Assembly: GCF_029223195.1 (NCBI RefSeq)
Contig: NZ_JARHUF010000010.1
Location: 62,001 to 126,000, forward strand
Direction: 5' to 3'
Length of the DNA: 64,000 bases
DNA from: Vibrio sp. CAU 1672
Lineage (GTDB): Bacteria; Pseudomonadota; Gammaproteobacteria; Enterobacterales; Vibrionaceae
A program made the position numbers and the translations under genes. This document shows positions 18,341 through 28,699 of this stretch, piece by piece. The stretch's first letter is position 1. Each line of letters opens with the position of its first letter. A model generated the notes under the pieces. The model saw only the letters and a program-made list of their open reading frames with translations, made no database searches and had not been told where the DNA came from.

Positions 18341-18645
18341 GTTTGTCTTGGATTAGTTCTGAGTCCTTGAGTGGCGCGATTATACTCTAATGCAACAAAT
18401 GGACAAAACAGCTTGTCTTCAAAGTTGCCCAATCAGAGTGAAATTGGCTTGTGCTGATGGAAATGTAGTCACTTATCAGAAAGATATGGGACTAGTGTGC
18501 AAATTCTCGTCATTTGAGGCATCACCAACCTCACAACCTGATAAAAGGAGAGGGAAAGAGATGCCGAAGTGCGGAATTGTGTGTTATATTTTTGCACCTT
18601 ACACGTATCGTATTTACGATCAGAAAATAGAGGGATAATGGCTCT
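18341..18645. other. ubiG-gyrA divergent spacer
   Basis: 305 bases holding the ubiG promoter and, nearer 18580-18630, the gyrA leader. No convincing coding sequence; an 82-codon frame ending at 18638 has no recognisable domain. A four-codon mini-frame (18638-18649) overlaps the gyrA start. Confidence 0.6.
18379..18406 (-). promoter_or_regulatory. Probable ubiG promoter
   Basis: On the minus strand: TTGTCC, 16-bp spacer, then a perfect TATAAT (18384-18379), giving a start about 30 bases upstream of the ubiG ATG. Confidence 0.65.
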
Positions 18646-21294
18646 ATGAGCGATTTAGCTAAAGAGATCACGCCCGTAAACATTGAAGACGAGCTTAAAG
18701 GTTCGTACCTAGACTACGCGATGTCCGTTATCGTGGGTCGTGCTCTTCCGGATGTGCGTGATGGCCTAAAACCAGTACACCGCCGCGTGCTATACGCGAT
18801 GAACGTACTAGGCAACGATTGGAACAAACCATATAAAAAATCAGCCCGTGTTGTCGGCGACGTAATCGGTAAATACCACCCGCATGGTGATAGTGCTGTG
18901 TACGACACCATCGTACGTATGGCTCAGCCGTTCTCGCTTCGTTACATGCTGGTCGACGGTCAGGGTAACTTTGGCTCGATCGATGGCGACTCTGCTGCGG
19001 CAATGCGTTATACCGAAGTTCGTATGGCAAAAATTGCCCATGAACTTCTGGCTGACCTAGAAAAAGAAACGGTAGACTACGTACCTAACTATGATGGTAC
19101 TGAGCAGATCCCTGCGGTTCTGCCGACTAAAGTTCCTAACCTGCTGGTTAACGGTTCTTCCGGTATCGCGGTAGGTATGGCGACCAACATTCCACCTCAC
19201 AACCTGGGTGAAGTGATTGATGGCTGTCTGGCATACATCGATAATGAAGCGATCACTATTGATGAATTGATGGGTTACATACCCGGCCCGGATTTCCCAA
19301 CCGCTGCACTGATCAGTGGCCGTAAAGGCATCGTCGATGCTTATAAAACCGGTCGCGGTAAGATCTACATGCGCTCTAAAGCGGATATCGAGACGGAAAA
19401 AAATGGCCGTGAAACCATCGTGGTTACCGAGATCCCTTATCAGGTGAACAAAGCTCGCTTGATCGAAAAGATCGCTGAGCTGGTGAAAGATAAGAAAGTT
19501 GAGGGCATCAGTGCGCTACGTGATGAGTCTGACAAAGACGGTATGCGTATCGTTATTGAATGTAAGCGTGATGCGGTCGGCGAAGTGGTTTTAAACAACC
19601 TTTACGCTCAAACTCAGCTTCAAACGACTTTCGGTATCAACATGGTGGCGTTGGACAATGGCCAGCCTAAGCTTTTCAACCTGAAAGAGATGTTGAAGTG
19701 CTTCGTTGACCACCGTCGTGAAGTCGTGACTCGTCGTACTATCTTCGAACTACGCAAAGCACGTGAGCGTGCCCATATCCTGGAAGGTTTGGCACTGGCA
19801 CTTGCCAACATCGATGAAATCATCGAACTGATCCGTAACGCGCCAACACCGGCTGAAGCAAAAGCTGGTCTTGTTGCTCGTGGCTGGGACCTTGGCAATG
19901 TTGCTGCGATGCTGGAGCGTGCCGGTACCGATGCGGCACGTCCAGAGTGGCTTGAGCCACAGTACGGTATCCGTGATGGTCAGTACTTCCTGACGGAGCA
20001 GCAGGCACAAGCTATCCTGGATCTACGCCTACACAAACTGACCGGTCTGGAACACGAGAAGATTCTTGACGAATACAAAGCACTTCTGGAAGAAATCGCC
20101 GAGTTGATGCATATCCTTGCAAGCACTGAGCGTTTGATGGAAGTGATCCGTGAAGAGTTAGAAGCGGTGCGTGATGGTTTCGGTGACGAGCGTCGCACTG
20201 AAATCACGGCTGCCAGCCATGATATCGACATGGAAGAGCTGATTGCTCGTGAAGACGTAGTAGTAACGCTATCACACGGTGGCTACGTGAAATACCAAGT
20301 GCTGAGCGATTACGAAGCCCAGCGCCGCGGTGGTAAAGGTAAGAGCGCCACGAAGATGAAAGATGAAGACCATATTGAGCGTCTTCTGGTGGCCAATACC
20401 CACGACAACATTTTGTGTTTCTCTACCCGTGGTAAGACCTACCGCTTGAAAGTGTATCAATTGCCACTGGCAAGCCGTACCGCCCGTGGTAAGCCGATTG
20501 TTAACATCCTTCCACTGGAGGACGGTGAGCGTATTACCGCTATTCTGCCGGTAGATGAGTTCTCAGCAGACAAGTTCATCTTCATGGCGACCGGTGACGG
20601 TACCGTTAAGAAGACGTCACTGGATCAGTTTGCAAACGTACGTTCAAACGGTCTGATCGCGGTTAACCTGCGCGAGGACGACTCGCTTATTGGTGTTGAT
20701 ATCACCACAGGTGACAGCGACATCATGCTGTTCTCGAAAGCCGGTAAAGTGGTTCGCTTCAGTGAAGACAAAGTCCGTCCAATGGGCCGTACAGCTGCTG
20801 GTGTTCGTGGCATGAAGCTGGGTGATGATGATCAGGTGGTTTCTCTTATCGTACCGTCGCATGAAGGTGACATCCTGACAGTTACAGAAAACGGTTATGG
20901 TAAGCGTACGGAACTGGATGAGTACCCAACTAAGGGCCGTGCAACTCAGGGCGTGGTGTCAATCAAGGTTTCTGAGCGTAACGGTCCGGTTGTCGGCGCG
21001 ATACAGGTAGAAGAAGGCGACGAGATGATGATGATCACCGACGCCGGTACTCTGGTACGTACCCGTGTTGCCGAAGTCAGCCAGGTAGGCCGTAATACCC
21101 AGGGTGTGACCCTGATCCGTACCGCCGATGACGAATCTGTCGTTGGTCTGCAGCGTATCGAGGAAGTTGAAGAAGCTGAATTGCCAGAAGGCGAAGAAGC
21201 AGAAGCAAATGAAGCGACAGAGGCCAATGCAGAGCAGCCGGCAGCTGAAGCGCCTGCAGCAGATGACGCAGCAGAAGGTTCTGAGGAAGAGTAA
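18646..21294 (+). CDS. gyrA: DNA gyrase subunit A
   Basis: Breakage-reunion subunit of DNA gyrase, which introduces negative supercoils with GyrB. 882 residues. The catalytic tyrosine is Y122 ([10 protein letters not shown]). The quinolone-resistance region reads [10 protein letters not shown] with S83 and D87, the susceptible-type residues. The C-terminal domain is a six-bladed beta-pinwheel with the GyrA box QRRGGKGK. The last 45 residues form a highly acidic, Ala/Glu-rich tail. The start ATG lies 11 bases after AGGG. A strong terminator follows. Confidence 0.98.
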   Translation: MSDLAKEITPVNIEDELKGSYLDYAMSVIVGRALPDVRDGLKPVHRRVLYAMNVLGNDWNKPYKKSARVVGDVIGKYHPHGDSAVYDTIVRMAQPFSLRYMLVDGQGNFGSIDGDSAAAMRYTEVRMAKIAHELLADLEKETVDYVPNYDGTEQIPAVLPTKVPNLLVNGSSGIAVGMATNIPPHNLGEVIDGCLAYIDNEAITIDELMGYIPGPDFPTAALISGRKGIVDAYKTGRGKIYMRSKADIETEKNGRETIVVTEIPYQVNKARLIEKIAELVKDKKVEGISALRDESDKDGMRIVIECKRDAVGEVVLNNLYAQTQLQTTFGINMVALDNGQPKLFNLKEMLKCFVDHRREVVTRRTIFELRKARERAHILEGLALALANIDEIIELIRNAPTPAEAKAGLVARGWDLGNVAAMLERAGTDAARPEWLEPQYGIRDGQYFLTEQQAQAILDLRLHKLTGLEHEKILDEYKALLEEIAELMHILASTERLMEVIREELEAVRDGFGDERRTEITAASHDIDMEELIAREDVVVTLSHGGYVKYQVLSDYEAQRRGGKGKSATKMKDEDHIERLLVANTHDNILCFSTRGKTYRLKVYQLPLASRTARGKPIVNILPLEDGERITAILPVDEFSADKFIFMATGDGTVKKTSLDQFANVRSNGLIAVNLREDDSLIGVDITTGDSDIMLFSKAGKVVRFSEDKVRPMGRTAAGVRGMKLGDDDQVVSLIVPSHEGDILTVTENGYGKRTELDEYPTKGRATQGVVSIKVSERNGPVVGAIQVEEGDEMMMITDAGTLVRTRVAEVSQVGRNTQGVTLIRTADDESVVGLQRIEEVEEAELPEGEEAEANEATEANAEQPAAEAPAADDAAEGSEEE

Positions 21295-21319
21295 TTCTTC
21301 ATCTTAATCGCTAATGTTG

Positions 21320-21348
21320 AAAGCCGGGCATCACGCTCGGCTTTTTTG
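21320..21348 (+). terminator. Terminator of gyrA
   Basis: Stem AAGCCGGGC/GCTCGGCTT (one G-T pair), loop ATCAC, then T-run; 25 bases after the gyrA stop. Confidence 0.92.
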
Positions 21349-21416
21349 TATCTGCATCACCGCAATGACGAAGCTATATCTGTACACTAAGCCTACCTTT
21401 ATTTATGGATAGCGTT

Positions 21417-22040
21417 ATGTCTGTTTGGTTTTTCGTTGCAATCTCTTTAATGGGGTTGTTGATTGTGTTTTTGTCGCTCAGTGCGGCAAAAGTTAAGCCA
21501 ACGCAGTGGTTTGGTTTTTGTACCTTAGTGTTAGTACTTACTAGTGCGAGCTTCCTTCTTTTCAGACAGCCACCGCCATCCCCGCCTCAAGCGGAAGTGT
21601 CACGTCTGATGACCACTCCGGACATCATGCAAGAGATCCAACAGCAACTTCGTAACGATGCCAATAACGCTGAGCTTTGGTTTCAGCTCGGGCAAGGCTA
21701 TTTGGCCGAACGGGAGCTTGATGCTGCGCTGATTTGTTTTGATTATGCTATCCAGCTGACGGATCCGGTAACGGCGAGGCAGTTAGCGGCAAAAGCCACC
21801 GTACTGTATTACCTTGATAAACAAACCATGACAGACGAAGTCAGCTTGCTTCTCGAGCAAGCATTGCAGCTCGAGCCTCATAACGAAACCGCGTTATCCT
21901 TGATTGCCAATGACCACTTTTTATCATTCCGTTTTCAGCAGGCCATAGATACCTGGGTACGGTTGCTAGACTCTGATGATCCGAATCTGGACCGGGTACA
22001 CATCATTAATGCCATCAACCAGGCAAAAGCGATGATGTAG
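21417..22040 (+). CDS. nrfG: NrfG-like TPR protein of nitrite ammonification
   Basis: 207 residues. It has two N-terminal hydrophobic segments (about 3-25 and 33-52), then a periplasmic tetratricopeptide domain (AELWFQLGQGYLAERELDAA, TVLYYLDKQT, NETALSLIANDHF). NrfG and CcmI-type proteins present apo-cytochrome to the heme lyase; NrfG is specific for the CxxCK site of NrfA. I chose the ATG at 21417 because GGATAG lies 6 bases upstream; an ATG at 21405 would add four residues. It is convergent with nrfA rather than at the end of the nrfBCDE-F operon, a split from the E. coli order. Assignment rests on domain and position. Confidence 0.82.
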   Translation: MSVWFFVAISLMGLLIVFLSLSAAKVKPTQWFGFCTLVLVLTSASFLLFRQPPPSPPQAEVSRLMTTPDIMQEIQQQLRNDANNAELWFQLGQGYLAERELDAALICFDYAIQLTDPVTARQLAAKATVLYYLDKQTMTDEVSLLLEQALQLEPHNETALSLIANDHFLSFRFQQAIDTWVRLLDSDDPNLDRVHIINAINQAKAMM

Positions 22041-22104
22041 CTGTTGGACGCGGCTTTGAGCCGTCAGTGGACGACAAGTGGCAGGTGATAACCCCATGAC
22101 ATGA

Positions 22105-22129
22105 GAAAAGGGGGCGCAGAGTGCGCCCC
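22105..22129 (-). terminator. Terminator of nrfA
   Basis: Perfect 8-bp G/C stem (GGGGCGCA/TGCGCCCC, loop GAG); on the minus strand followed by CTTTTCTC. It can also fold in the opposite direction for nrfG. Confidence 0.82.
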
Positions 22130-22149
22130 GGTTGGTGGTTGTCCAAAGT

Positions 22150-23577
22150 TTAGTATGTCGCTTCGCGCTCCGTTGCTGCTTTATCCCAGTCCGGAACGAC
22201 CGTTTCCAGGAAATGCTGTTTGTCGGCGTTCATTTTCTCCATATCCATTCCCAGCGCTTGTTGCGCTTTTGCCTTGGTCGAGATATCAGGGAGTTGCACG
22301 GGTTCAGTTATCCCCTTGGTTGCCAACAGACGCACAAGTTTGGTTCTTGCGTTTGCGGCGCGGTCCACGGCAGTACCCAGAACTTCAAGTGCGACTTCCG
22401 GCGCGTGCATGTGGACACCGTGCGAAGCGATCGCGTAATCCCAGCGCCATTGTGCATGGCGAATATCTTGCAGAATTGGCTGCATCTCTTCCTCTGTCGC
22501 GCCTGCTTTCCATGCGGCACCGGCTTCAAAGTGTGCTGCAACGATTTGCTTCTCCGCGGTGAGTTTCATGTTAAGCACCTGAGCTTTGCGGGCTGATACG
22601 ATGTTGCGCAACTGCTCTTTAGTTTGGGTATGACACTGGGCACAGGTGTCTTCGAAGCGGTCGAATGGGTTACCGACTTTATGGTCAGTGTACACGGTGC
22701 CGTCTTCGTTGGTGACCTTCGGCATATGACAATCGACACATACCACTTTGTTCTTACCGTGAATACCATCGCGCCATGTTTCGTAGCCAGGATGCTGCGC
22801 TTTTAGCATTGGGGCTTTGGAAACGGCATGCGTCCAGTCTTTGAAGTTCAGCGCATCATAGTACTGCTCCATGTCATTGACGGTGGTGCCCATATCCCAA
22901 GGGAACTTCACGGCTTTGGTCGGGCCGGTAAAGTAGTATTCAACATGGCATTGAGCGCAAACGGACGCTTGTTTATCAAGGCGAGACTGTTGATCGAAGT
23001 TTTTGCCGATCGCATCAAACGCTCGCTCAACATAAGGTCGGGTTAACGCCAGCGATGGTTCACCCCGGTTAAATTGCTCTGAACGGGTGTCGTGGCAGTC
23101 AGAGCAGCCAATAGGATTGGCGATCTCCGCGCCCAGACGCGCCCACTTGCCGTTGAAGTAGCCGTCTTCGCCGCGCTCATCAATCACCCTTGCTACGTCA
23201 GGGCTTTTACAGCTCCAGCATGCCATTGGCATTGGCCCGGAGTTTGCGTCTGTCGGGGCTCCGGTACGAAGCGTTTGCCTGACATCATCCAGTGCATAGA
23301 AGTGACCGCGCGCTTTGTTATAGTCCTTGGCGAAGCCGTAGCCTGCCCACAGGATCACCATATTAGGATCTTCACTCAGGGCATCTTCAATATGTTCACT
23401 CTCAGAGGTTGCTCTCCAGGAATGGTACTGGTCAGGATGGTTTTGTTCGAAGGCGTCATTGCGAGGATCAACGAGACCTTTATCTTCCGCCGCCAACGGA
23501 GAGCCAAGCCAAATAAACTGGCTGGCGAATAAGGTTGCTACCGCGACAGGTGCGCTCATCCAGTGTTTTATATTCAC
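22150..23577 (-). CDS. nrfA: Cytochrome c552 ammonia-forming nitrite reductase
   Basis: Periplasmic pentaheme enzyme reducing nitrite to ammonium with six electrons. 475 residues with signal peptide (about 1-30, ending SPLAA). The active-site heme motif is C120-W-S-C123-K124, the distinctive CxxCK; four CxxCH motifs follow (CSDCH, CAQCH, CVDCH, CAQCH). The start is a GTG with GGAG 8 bases upstream. Divergent from nrfB across 450 bases carrying FNR- and NarP-like sites. The CxxCK heme requires the dedicated lyase encoded by nrfE-nrfF-nrfG, all present here. Confidence 0.98.
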   Translation of the reverse strand: MNIKHWMSAPVAVATLFASQFIWLGSPLAAEDKGLVDPRNDAFEQNHPDQYHSWRATSESEHIEDALSEDPNMVILWAGYGFAKDYNKARGHFYALDDVRQTLRTGAPTDANSGPMPMACWSCKSPDVARVIDERGEDGYFNGKWARLGAEIANPIGCSDCHDTRSEQFNRGEPSLALTRPYVERAFDAIGKNFDQQSRLDKQASVCAQCHVEYYFTGPTKAVKFPWDMGTTVNDMEQYYDALNFKDWTHAVSKAPMLKAQHPGYETWRDGIHGKNKVVCVDCHMPKVTNEDGTVYTDHKVGNPFDRFEDTCAQCHTQTKEQLRNIVSARKAQVLNMKLTAEKQIVAAHFEAGAAWKAGATEEEMQPILQDIRHAQWRWDYAIASHGVHMHAPEVALEVLGTAVDRAANARTKLVRLLATKGITEPVQLPDISTKAKAQQALGMDMEKMNADKQHFLETVVPDWDKAATEREATY

Positions 23578-23701
23578 GGTGTTATCTCCATATTCATTTT
23601 TTATTAGCAGCGTTGTGAGGAGCTATTCCAAATAAGAATCGGAGATCTGGTATTAGTATTGTTGCTTAATGTGGTTGATGAAATAGTGAGCGATTTATAT
23701 T

Positions 23702-23715
23702 TTGTTTCAGATCAA
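23702..23715. promoter_or_regulatory. FNR-like site in the nrfA-nrfB control region
   Basis: TTGTT-TCAG-ATCAA matches the FNR consensus TTGAT-N4-ATCAA at 9 of 10 defined positions. It lies 125 bases upstream of nrfA. FNR activation of nrf genes under anoxia is established in E. coli. Confidence 0.6.
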
Positions 23716-23751
23716 TTTAGGCCAGTGATCTGAGTCATATTTAGTTTCATA

Positions 23752-23767
23752 TACCCCAAAAGGGGTA
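23752..23767. promoter_or_regulatory. NarP/NarL-type 7-2-7 palindrome
   Basis: TACCCCA-AA-AGGGGTA is a perfect inverted repeat with the 7-2-7 spacing of NarP sites (consensus TACYYMT-N2-AKRRGTA; one mismatch per half). A second, shorter palindrome, TACCT-TCAG-AGGTA, lies at 23946-23959, nearer nrfB. Confidence 0.62.
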
Positions 23768-24027
23768 GTGAAAGCGCCCTTCATTCCCTAACTGGTCGCG
23801 TTTTGAGTGTCGGATTAATAGGGTGATTTAGTTCGCTTTTTAAGCAAGCTAACCTGCCTCTTATAAGCAATAGGGTTATGATAAATACAGGTTTAGCGTT
23901 GTGGCTTTCCAAAATAAGAATTGATGTCATTTGAAGTTATGGAAATACCTTCAGAGGTAATTAATTGTCGCTCGAATTAATAATTGAGAATAGTTATTAA
24001 TTATTTTTTGAGCTAAGGAAAGAAAAT

Positions 24028-24612
24028 ATGGGCAACATAAAATTGACCATAGAGACAATGCTGAAATTTCTCTTCGTCTTTGCCGTCTATGGTTTTTCAA
24101 TCGCCGCCCATGCGACTCCCTCAGAGCCTGCTGATGGCGCTCAAGCTGAGCGTCATCAAGTGGAGTTGATTCGCGACCGGGACTATAAATGTCTTCAGTG
24201 TCACAAGGAATCGAAACAGACTCTGGGTCAATCGCATGATCCCCAGGTTTTGCTTAGCAAAGGGCAGGTACTGAACTGCACCAACTGCCACAGTAATATC
24301 GGACCTGACCACCGGGAAGGGGCACCTGAGGTGATAAAATTCTCTGCAGCGCAGTCTAAAGCGGTTCATGGCAAGGCCTGGCTTGATCCCACCCTGATAC
24401 TAAAAGCGAATAGCCAGTGCGTTGATTGCCACGCACCAACGCAACAGCGTGAAAGCCACTGGACGCATGATGTGCACGCCAAAAACCTTACCTGCTCAAA
24501 TTGTCATGATGTCCATGCCAAAAAAACTAAGGCTTTATCATACGACAGCAAGCAGCTAATCAAGCAGTGTGTTGACTGCCACTCTGAATTTGCCAAAGAG
24601 GAGGAGAGGTAA
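24028..24612 (+). CDS. nrfB: Pentaheme c-type cytochrome NrfB, electron donor to NrfA
   Basis: 194 residues. A signal peptide is visible (hydrophobic MLKFLFVFAVYGFSIAAHA, cleavage after AHA), and five CxxCH motifs follow (CLQCH, CTNCH, CVDCH, CSNCH, CVDCH), so it is a pentaheme periplasmic cytochrome. NrfB passes electrons from the NrfCD quinol oxidase to NrfA. First gene of the nrfBCDE-trx-F operon; it ends two bases before nrfC, whose ribosome site (GAGGAGAGG) lies in the nrfB tail. Confidence 0.96.
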   Translation: MGNIKLTIETMLKFLFVFAVYGFSIAAHATPSEPADGAQAERHQVELIRDRDYKCLQCHKESKQTLGQSHDPQVLLSKGQVLNCTNCHSNIGPDHREGAPEVIKFSAAQSKAVHGKAWLDPTLILKANSQCVDCHAPTQQRESHWTHDVHAKNLTCSNCHDVHAKKTKALSYDSKQLIKQCVDCHSEFAKEEER

Positions 24613-24613
24613 G

Positions 24614-25300
24614 ATGAAATGTTCTAGACGAAACTTTTTAGCCGGTAGCGGCGCTCTGATTCTTACCACCGGGGTAGCGGGCACTGCCGTTGTGAGTTCT
24701 TCTCTTTATGCCGGTGACGATGAGCAAGCCAGGCGTTTGGGGATGGTGCATGATGAAAATGCGTGTATTGGCTGCAGTGCTTGTACCGATGCGTGTCGTG
24801 AAGTCAATCAGGTTCCGGAAGGCGTGACACGGCTTAAAATTCATCGCAGTGAACCGATGGGCGTGTTCCCTGATGTGGAATACCAGTTTACCCGCGAGTC
24901 TTGCCAACATTGTGACAACCCGCCTTGCGTGTACGTTTGCCCGACCGGGGCCGCATACAAAGATGAAGCAACGGGTATTGTTGACGTACACAAAGAAAAA
25001 TGTGTCGGCTGTGGCTACTGTTTGGCGGCATGCCCGTACCAGGTGCGTTTCTTCCACCCGGAAAACCACTCGGCTGACAAATGCAATTTCTGTCGCGATA
25101 CCAACTTAGCCCAGGGCAAACAACCCGCCTGCGTTGAATCCTGCCCAACGAAAGCACTGATATTTGGGGACTTGAATGATCCAGGCAGTGAAGTCAGCAA
25201 AGCGATACAAAACCATGTGGTGTATCGCGATAAGTCACACCTGGGCACTCAGCCTAAGCTTTACAAAATACCGCATGACAAAGGGGAGGTGTCATCATGA
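24614..25300 (+). CDS. nrfC: Periplasmic 4x[4Fe-4S] ferredoxin NrfC
   Basis: 228 residues from the ATG at 24614; an in-frame start at 24569 would overlap nrfB and displace the export signal. The N-terminus is a twin-arginine signal (SRRNFLAGSGA). Cysteine clusters for four [4Fe-4S] centres follow: CIGCSACTDAC, CQHCDNPPCVYVCP, CVGCGYCLAACP and CNFCRDTN...CVESCP. With NrfD it forms the quinol-oxidising module. It overlaps nrfD by four bases (ATGA). Confidence 0.96.
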   Translation: MKCSRRNFLAGSGALILTTGVAGTAVVSSSLYAGDDEQARRLGMVHDENACIGCSACTDACREVNQVPEGVTRLKIHRSEPMGVFPDVEYQFTRESCQHCDNPPCVYVCPTGAAYKDEATGIVDVHKEKCVGCGYCLAACPYQVRFFHPENHSADKCNFCRDTNLAQGKQPACVESCPTKALIFGDLNDPGSEVSKAIQNHVVYRDKSHLGTQPKLYKIPHDKGEVSS

Positions 25301-26268
25301 ACGGCTTCGAAAGTGCTTTCCACTTTGATTCCTTAGTGTGGGACTGGATCATTGCGATCTACTTGTTCCTGGCCGGTATGTCTGCGGGGGCGGTAATGAT
25401 CGCTATTTATCTCAGACGTAAAGTGATTAATGGCGATCCGGCGAATAACGGCATCATGCAGGCAATGGCGTGGCTGGCACCATTTGGCATTATCTCCGGG
25501 TTGGTGATTTTGATCTTTCACCTGACCAAACCGTTAGAGTTTTGGAAGATCATGATCTATTACAACCCAACCTCAGTGATGTCGATGGGGGTTATTCTGT
25601 TCCAGGTGTATATGCTGGTGTTGTTTATCTGGATTGGTGTGATTTTCCGTCATCAGATCATCAACTTCTGTGAGGGCATGCTACCGGGTGGTTTACTGGA
25701 CCTGGTTGATGGCTTCCTTCTTAAAGCTCGCCGGGCAAACAATGCGATTGAGCTGTTTTTGGGCTTGTTGGCGATAGTCCTGGCAGCCTATACCGGTTTC
25801 TTGTTGTCGGCGTTAAAAACTTATCCGATGCTCAATAACCCGGTGTTGCCCATCTTGTTCCTGTTTTCCAGTTTGTCGTCAGGAGCCGCAGCGTGTCTGA
25901 TGTTCGGCATTCTGGTGTTTAAAGAGCCGACGAGCAGCCCGAGTGTTTCTTGGGTGCACGGTTTTGAACGTCCTGTTGTGCTGTTTGAACTGTTTGTACT
26001 GGTGACATTTTTTACCGGGCTTATCTTTAGCGGTGGTCAAAATGAAGTGGCAGCGTGGAATGCGATCGCAGGTGGCTTCTGGGCCCAGTGGTTCTGGGTG
26101 GGAGTAGTGCTGATTGGCATGTTGACACCCCTGACGCTTAACTGGCTGATGCCCTCAGGAGTGCGGCATAAAGGCAGTTACATCTTTGTTGTCACCACGC
26201 TGAGTCTGGTCGGTGTGTTGATGCTGCGTACGTTCATTTTGTACGCCGGCCAGATGACCATCGTGTAA
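25297..26268 (+). CDS. nrfD: Quinol-oxidising membrane subunit NrfD
   Basis: 323 residues with about eight transmembrane helices (for example residues 15-38, 55-75, 95-120, 145-170, 183-205, 225-245, 265-285, 295-320). NrfD-family membrane anchor that oxidises menaquinol/ubiquinol and passes electrons to NrfC. The start overlaps the nrfC stop (ATGA), and nrfE follows after 9 bases. Confidence 0.95.
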   Translation: MNGFESAFHFDSLVWDWIIAIYLFLAGMSAGAVMIAIYLRRKVINGDPANNGIMQAMAWLAPFGIISGLVILIFHLTKPLEFWKIMIYYNPTSVMSMGVILFQVYMLVLFIWIGVIFRHQIINFCEGMLPGGLLDLVDGFLLKARRANNAIELFLGLLAIVLAAYTGFLLSALKTYPMLNNPVLPILFLFSSLSSGAAACLMFGILVFKEPTSSPSVSWVHGFERPVVLFELFVLVTFFTGLIFSGGQNEVAAWNAIAGGFWAQWFWVGVVLIGMLTPLTLNWLMPSGVRHKGSYIFVVTTLSLVGVLMLRTFILYAGQMTIV

Positions 26269-26277
26269 GGAGCAAGG

Positions 26278-28188
26278 ATGGAGGCTGAACTGGGATTTTT
26301 CCTACTGATATTGGTTGCGGTTGGCTCGTCCTGTATGGCGGTGAGCCACTGGGCTCTCCGGTCGCTGGGAAAAATGCCGGTGCTGCAGCATCAGCAGGCG
26401 GTTTCGCACCTGATCAGTTTAGCCTCTGTGCTTTGTCTGCTGCTGCTGATCGTCTGTTTTGTCCGGGACGACTTTGCACTGGAATATGTCGTGACGCATT
26501 CCAACAGCCAACTGCCGTTGCCTTTTAAGGTCGCTGCGGCATGGGGCGGGCATCAAGGATCGATGTTGTTTTGGGTGGTAACCTTGTGCGCCTGGTCGTC
26601 TTTCATTGCGCTCAAGACCCCGATTAGCCGGCGTTACACCGCAGACTGCCTTGCGGTCATGCATGTTCTGATTGCGATATTTGCCTGGTTCACCTTAACC
26701 ACATCCAATCCATTTGCCTACGCGCAGGTTCTGGTGAATGAAGGGCGGGACTTAAACCCGATGCTGCAGGATGTGGGTTTAATTGTTCATCCGCCGTTAC
26801 TTTATCTGGGCTATGTGGGGTACGCGGCTGTGCTCGCTTTTGCCCTGGCGGCGTTACTGGGTAAGCATCCTTTACATCAGTGGTATGACGCAGCGCGTTA
26901 CGCAGTGTTTTTCGCCTGGGCAACGTTAACCATCGGTATCCTGGTCGGATCGTGGTGGGCGTATAATGAGCTGGGCTGGGGAGGCTGGTGGTTCTGGGAT
27001 CCAGTGGAAAACGCCTCACTGTTGCCCTGGCTAACCGGGAGTGCTCTGCTACACAGTGGTGTATTAGCCAAGCGTCATCAGGCGGCGGTGTGGAGTACCT
27101 ATGCTTTAGCGTTTGCGACATTCAGCCTGAGTGTTTTGGGCACCTTTATTGTCCGCTCGGGCGTTCTGACCTCGGTGCATGCCTTTGCGGTCGATCCGAC
27201 CAAGGGGCTAATGTTGCTGGGCGTGCTGAGTTTACTGGTGGTGATGACATTTGGTCTGCTGATAGTCCGCGGCGAGGCCATCAGGCCGTTCAGGTTGCGG
27301 TCATTGAGGAGCCGGGCCTACCTGCTCTATGTGGCGATGGGGCTGATGGTTATTACTGCGGCGATCGTATTCCTGGGGACTTTCTATCCGCTAGGTTACC
27401 AGTTGATGGGTTTAGGTAATATTTCCGTCGGTGCCCCTTACTTCAATAGCCTGGTCTTTCCGTTGTCTGTTGTTGCCTTGTTCATGCTGGCCGTGATGCC
27501 GGTGTTACGCTGGCAGCAGGGAGTGCAGCGTCACTGGAAGGCCCACACGGCAGGTTCTGGTGCCGTTTCGCTCATTGCTGTGGGGCTGTTGGGCGTATTT
27601 GTCGATGATGTAAAGTCGAGTACGTTCATCACGGTTTTTCTTGCTGTGTGGGTGGCCGCCTCTCATATTTACCTTCTGCTCACAACAGAGAAGAAAGCGC
27701 CACTGATGCCAGCCGTGTTAGCGCACTGCGGGTTTGCATTGGCCACAGCCGGTGCGGTCGTAAACAGCGATTACTCCTATGAGTATGCTTTGAGGGCTGA
27801 ACCTGGTGTTATCCATGAGAGACAAGGGGTGATCGTTGAGTTTCACGGGATCGAGTGGCGAGTCGGGCCAAATTACACGGCTGAACAGGCACAGGTTACG
27901 TTACGAACGGAAAACAACGGGATATACCGCCTGCTTCCGGAAAAACGCCATTACCCAGTACGAGTAATGAACATGACCGAGCCGGCGATACGTTCATTGT
28001 GGCATGGTGATTATTATGTGACTTTAGGCGACCGAGTCGCAGAAAATGCCTATGCGATTAAAGTACAGTATCGCGCTGGAATCTGGTGGATTTGGTCGGG
28101 CGGTTTGATTGCGGTCACGGGTGCGCTGGGGAGTATGCCGGGTAGAAACCGCAGGAGTGCGCATGTCATCAAAAAGAAACTCGCTTAA
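26278..28188 (+). CDS. nrfE: NrfE, CcmF-type cytochrome c heme lyase subunit
   Basis: 636-residue polytopic membrane protein of the CcmF/CcmC/NrfE family that ligates heme to apocytochrome. The heme-binding WWD signature is GWGGWWFWDPVENASLLPW (about residue 240). Histidine-containing loops expected of heme axial ligands are seen (WGGHQGSMLFW; VHPPLLYLGYVG; TSVHAF). In the nrf context it attaches heme to the unusual CxxCK site of NrfA with NrfF and NrfG. Its last 26 bases overlap the next gene. Confidence 0.96.
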   Translation: MEAELGFFLLILVAVGSSCMAVSHWALRSLGKMPVLQHQQAVSHLISLASVLCLLLLIVCFVRDDFALEYVVTHSNSQLPLPFKVAAAWGGHQGSMLFWVVTLCAWSSFIALKTPISRRYTADCLAVMHVLIAIFAWFTLTTSNPFAYAQVLVNEGRDLNPMLQDVGLIVHPPLLYLGYVGYAAVLAFALAALLGKHPLHQWYDAARYAVFFAWATLTIGILVGSWWAYNELGWGGWWFWDPVENASLLPWLTGSALLHSGVLAKRHQAAVWSTYALAFATFSLSVLGTFIVRSGVLTSVHAFAVDPTKGLMLLGVLSLLVVMTFGLLIVRGEAIRPFRLRSLRSRAYLLYVAMGLMVITAAIVFLGTFYPLGYQLMGLGNISVGAPYFNSLVFPLSVVALFMLAVMPVLRWQQGVQRHWKAHTAGSGAVSLIAVGLLGVFVDDVKSSTFITVFLAVWVAASHIYLLLTTEKKAPLMPAVLAHCGFALATAGAVVNSDYSYEYALRAEPGVIHERQGVIVEFHGIEWRVGPNYTAEQAQVTLRTENNGIYRLLPEKRHYPVRVMNMTEPAIRSLWHGDYYVTLGDRVAENAYAIKVQYRAGIWWIWSGGLIAVTGALGSMPGRNRRSAHVIKKKLA

Positions 28189-28699
28189 ATTGGCAGGACT
28201 GGTTGTGGCAGTGATCGCATTTGCTGCTGTGAGCTTGGTCGCGTTATCCGATAAACCCCAGGCTGTATTGTCCCAGCCCCGCGAGTTGACTGTACCTCAG
28301 TTCAGTGCGGTTTCTCTCATCTCTGGGCAGGCAGTCTCGGAGAGGTTATTTAAGGGGGAGGGATACAAGTTATTGAATGTTTGGGCTTCCTGGTGCGGAG
28401 TATGTAAACGTGAAAACGATGAGTTGTTAATGTTGGCGCAGCAAGGAGTGAAAATTATCGGGTTAAATTATCGTGATCAAAGTCTGGCGGCGAGGAATTA
28501 TTTGCAGGTTAACCATGATCCTTATTACGAAGTGATCAGTGATCCAAATGGCTCTCTGGCGATCGAACTGGGAGTAATAGGCACACCAGAAACGTATCTG
28601 GTGGATCAATATGGCAAGATTTTGATCAAATACCGGGGGCAACTTACGCCAGAAGCGTGGAATGATATATTTTCAGGATACTTTGATGTCTCAATATAG
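28163..28699 (+). CDS. dsbE: DsbE/CcmG-like thioredoxin of the nrf cluster
   Basis: 178 residues, beginning at the ATG at 28163 with GCAGGAG upstream; the frame is open 18 codons earlier, but that part lies inside nrfE. A single N-terminal membrane anchor (residues about 9-29) precedes a thioredoxin fold with the redox pair C78-G-V-C81 (NVWASWCGVCKRE) and the conserved cis-Pro segment (GVIGTPETYLVD). It should keep the apo-NrfA cysteines reduced before heme attachment. Known as NrfX in some Pasteurellaceae; that synonymy is from memory. Confidence 0.87.
   Translation: MSSKRNSLKLAGLVVAVIAFAAVSLVALSDKPQAVLSQPRELTVPQFSAVSLISGQAVSERLFKGEGYKLLNVWASWCGVCKRENDELLMLAQQGVKIIGLNYRDQSLAARNYLQVNHDPYYEVISDPNGSLAIELGVIGTPETYLVDQYGKILIKYRGQLTPEAWNDIFSGYFDVSI

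Larger units (their letters stand above)
23578..24027. promoter_or_regulatory. nrfA/nrfB divergent regulatory region
   Basis: 450 AT-rich bases between two divergent operons of the same pathway, containing the FNR-like and NarP-like sites listed separately. The nrfB start is preceded by AAGGAAAG. No coding sequence seen. Confidence 0.75.

Noticed and set aside
22101..22596. Two 150-codon plus-strand frames opposite nrfA
   Set aside because: Antisense to conserved nrfA sequence, with no start signals; the products have no domain resemblance.
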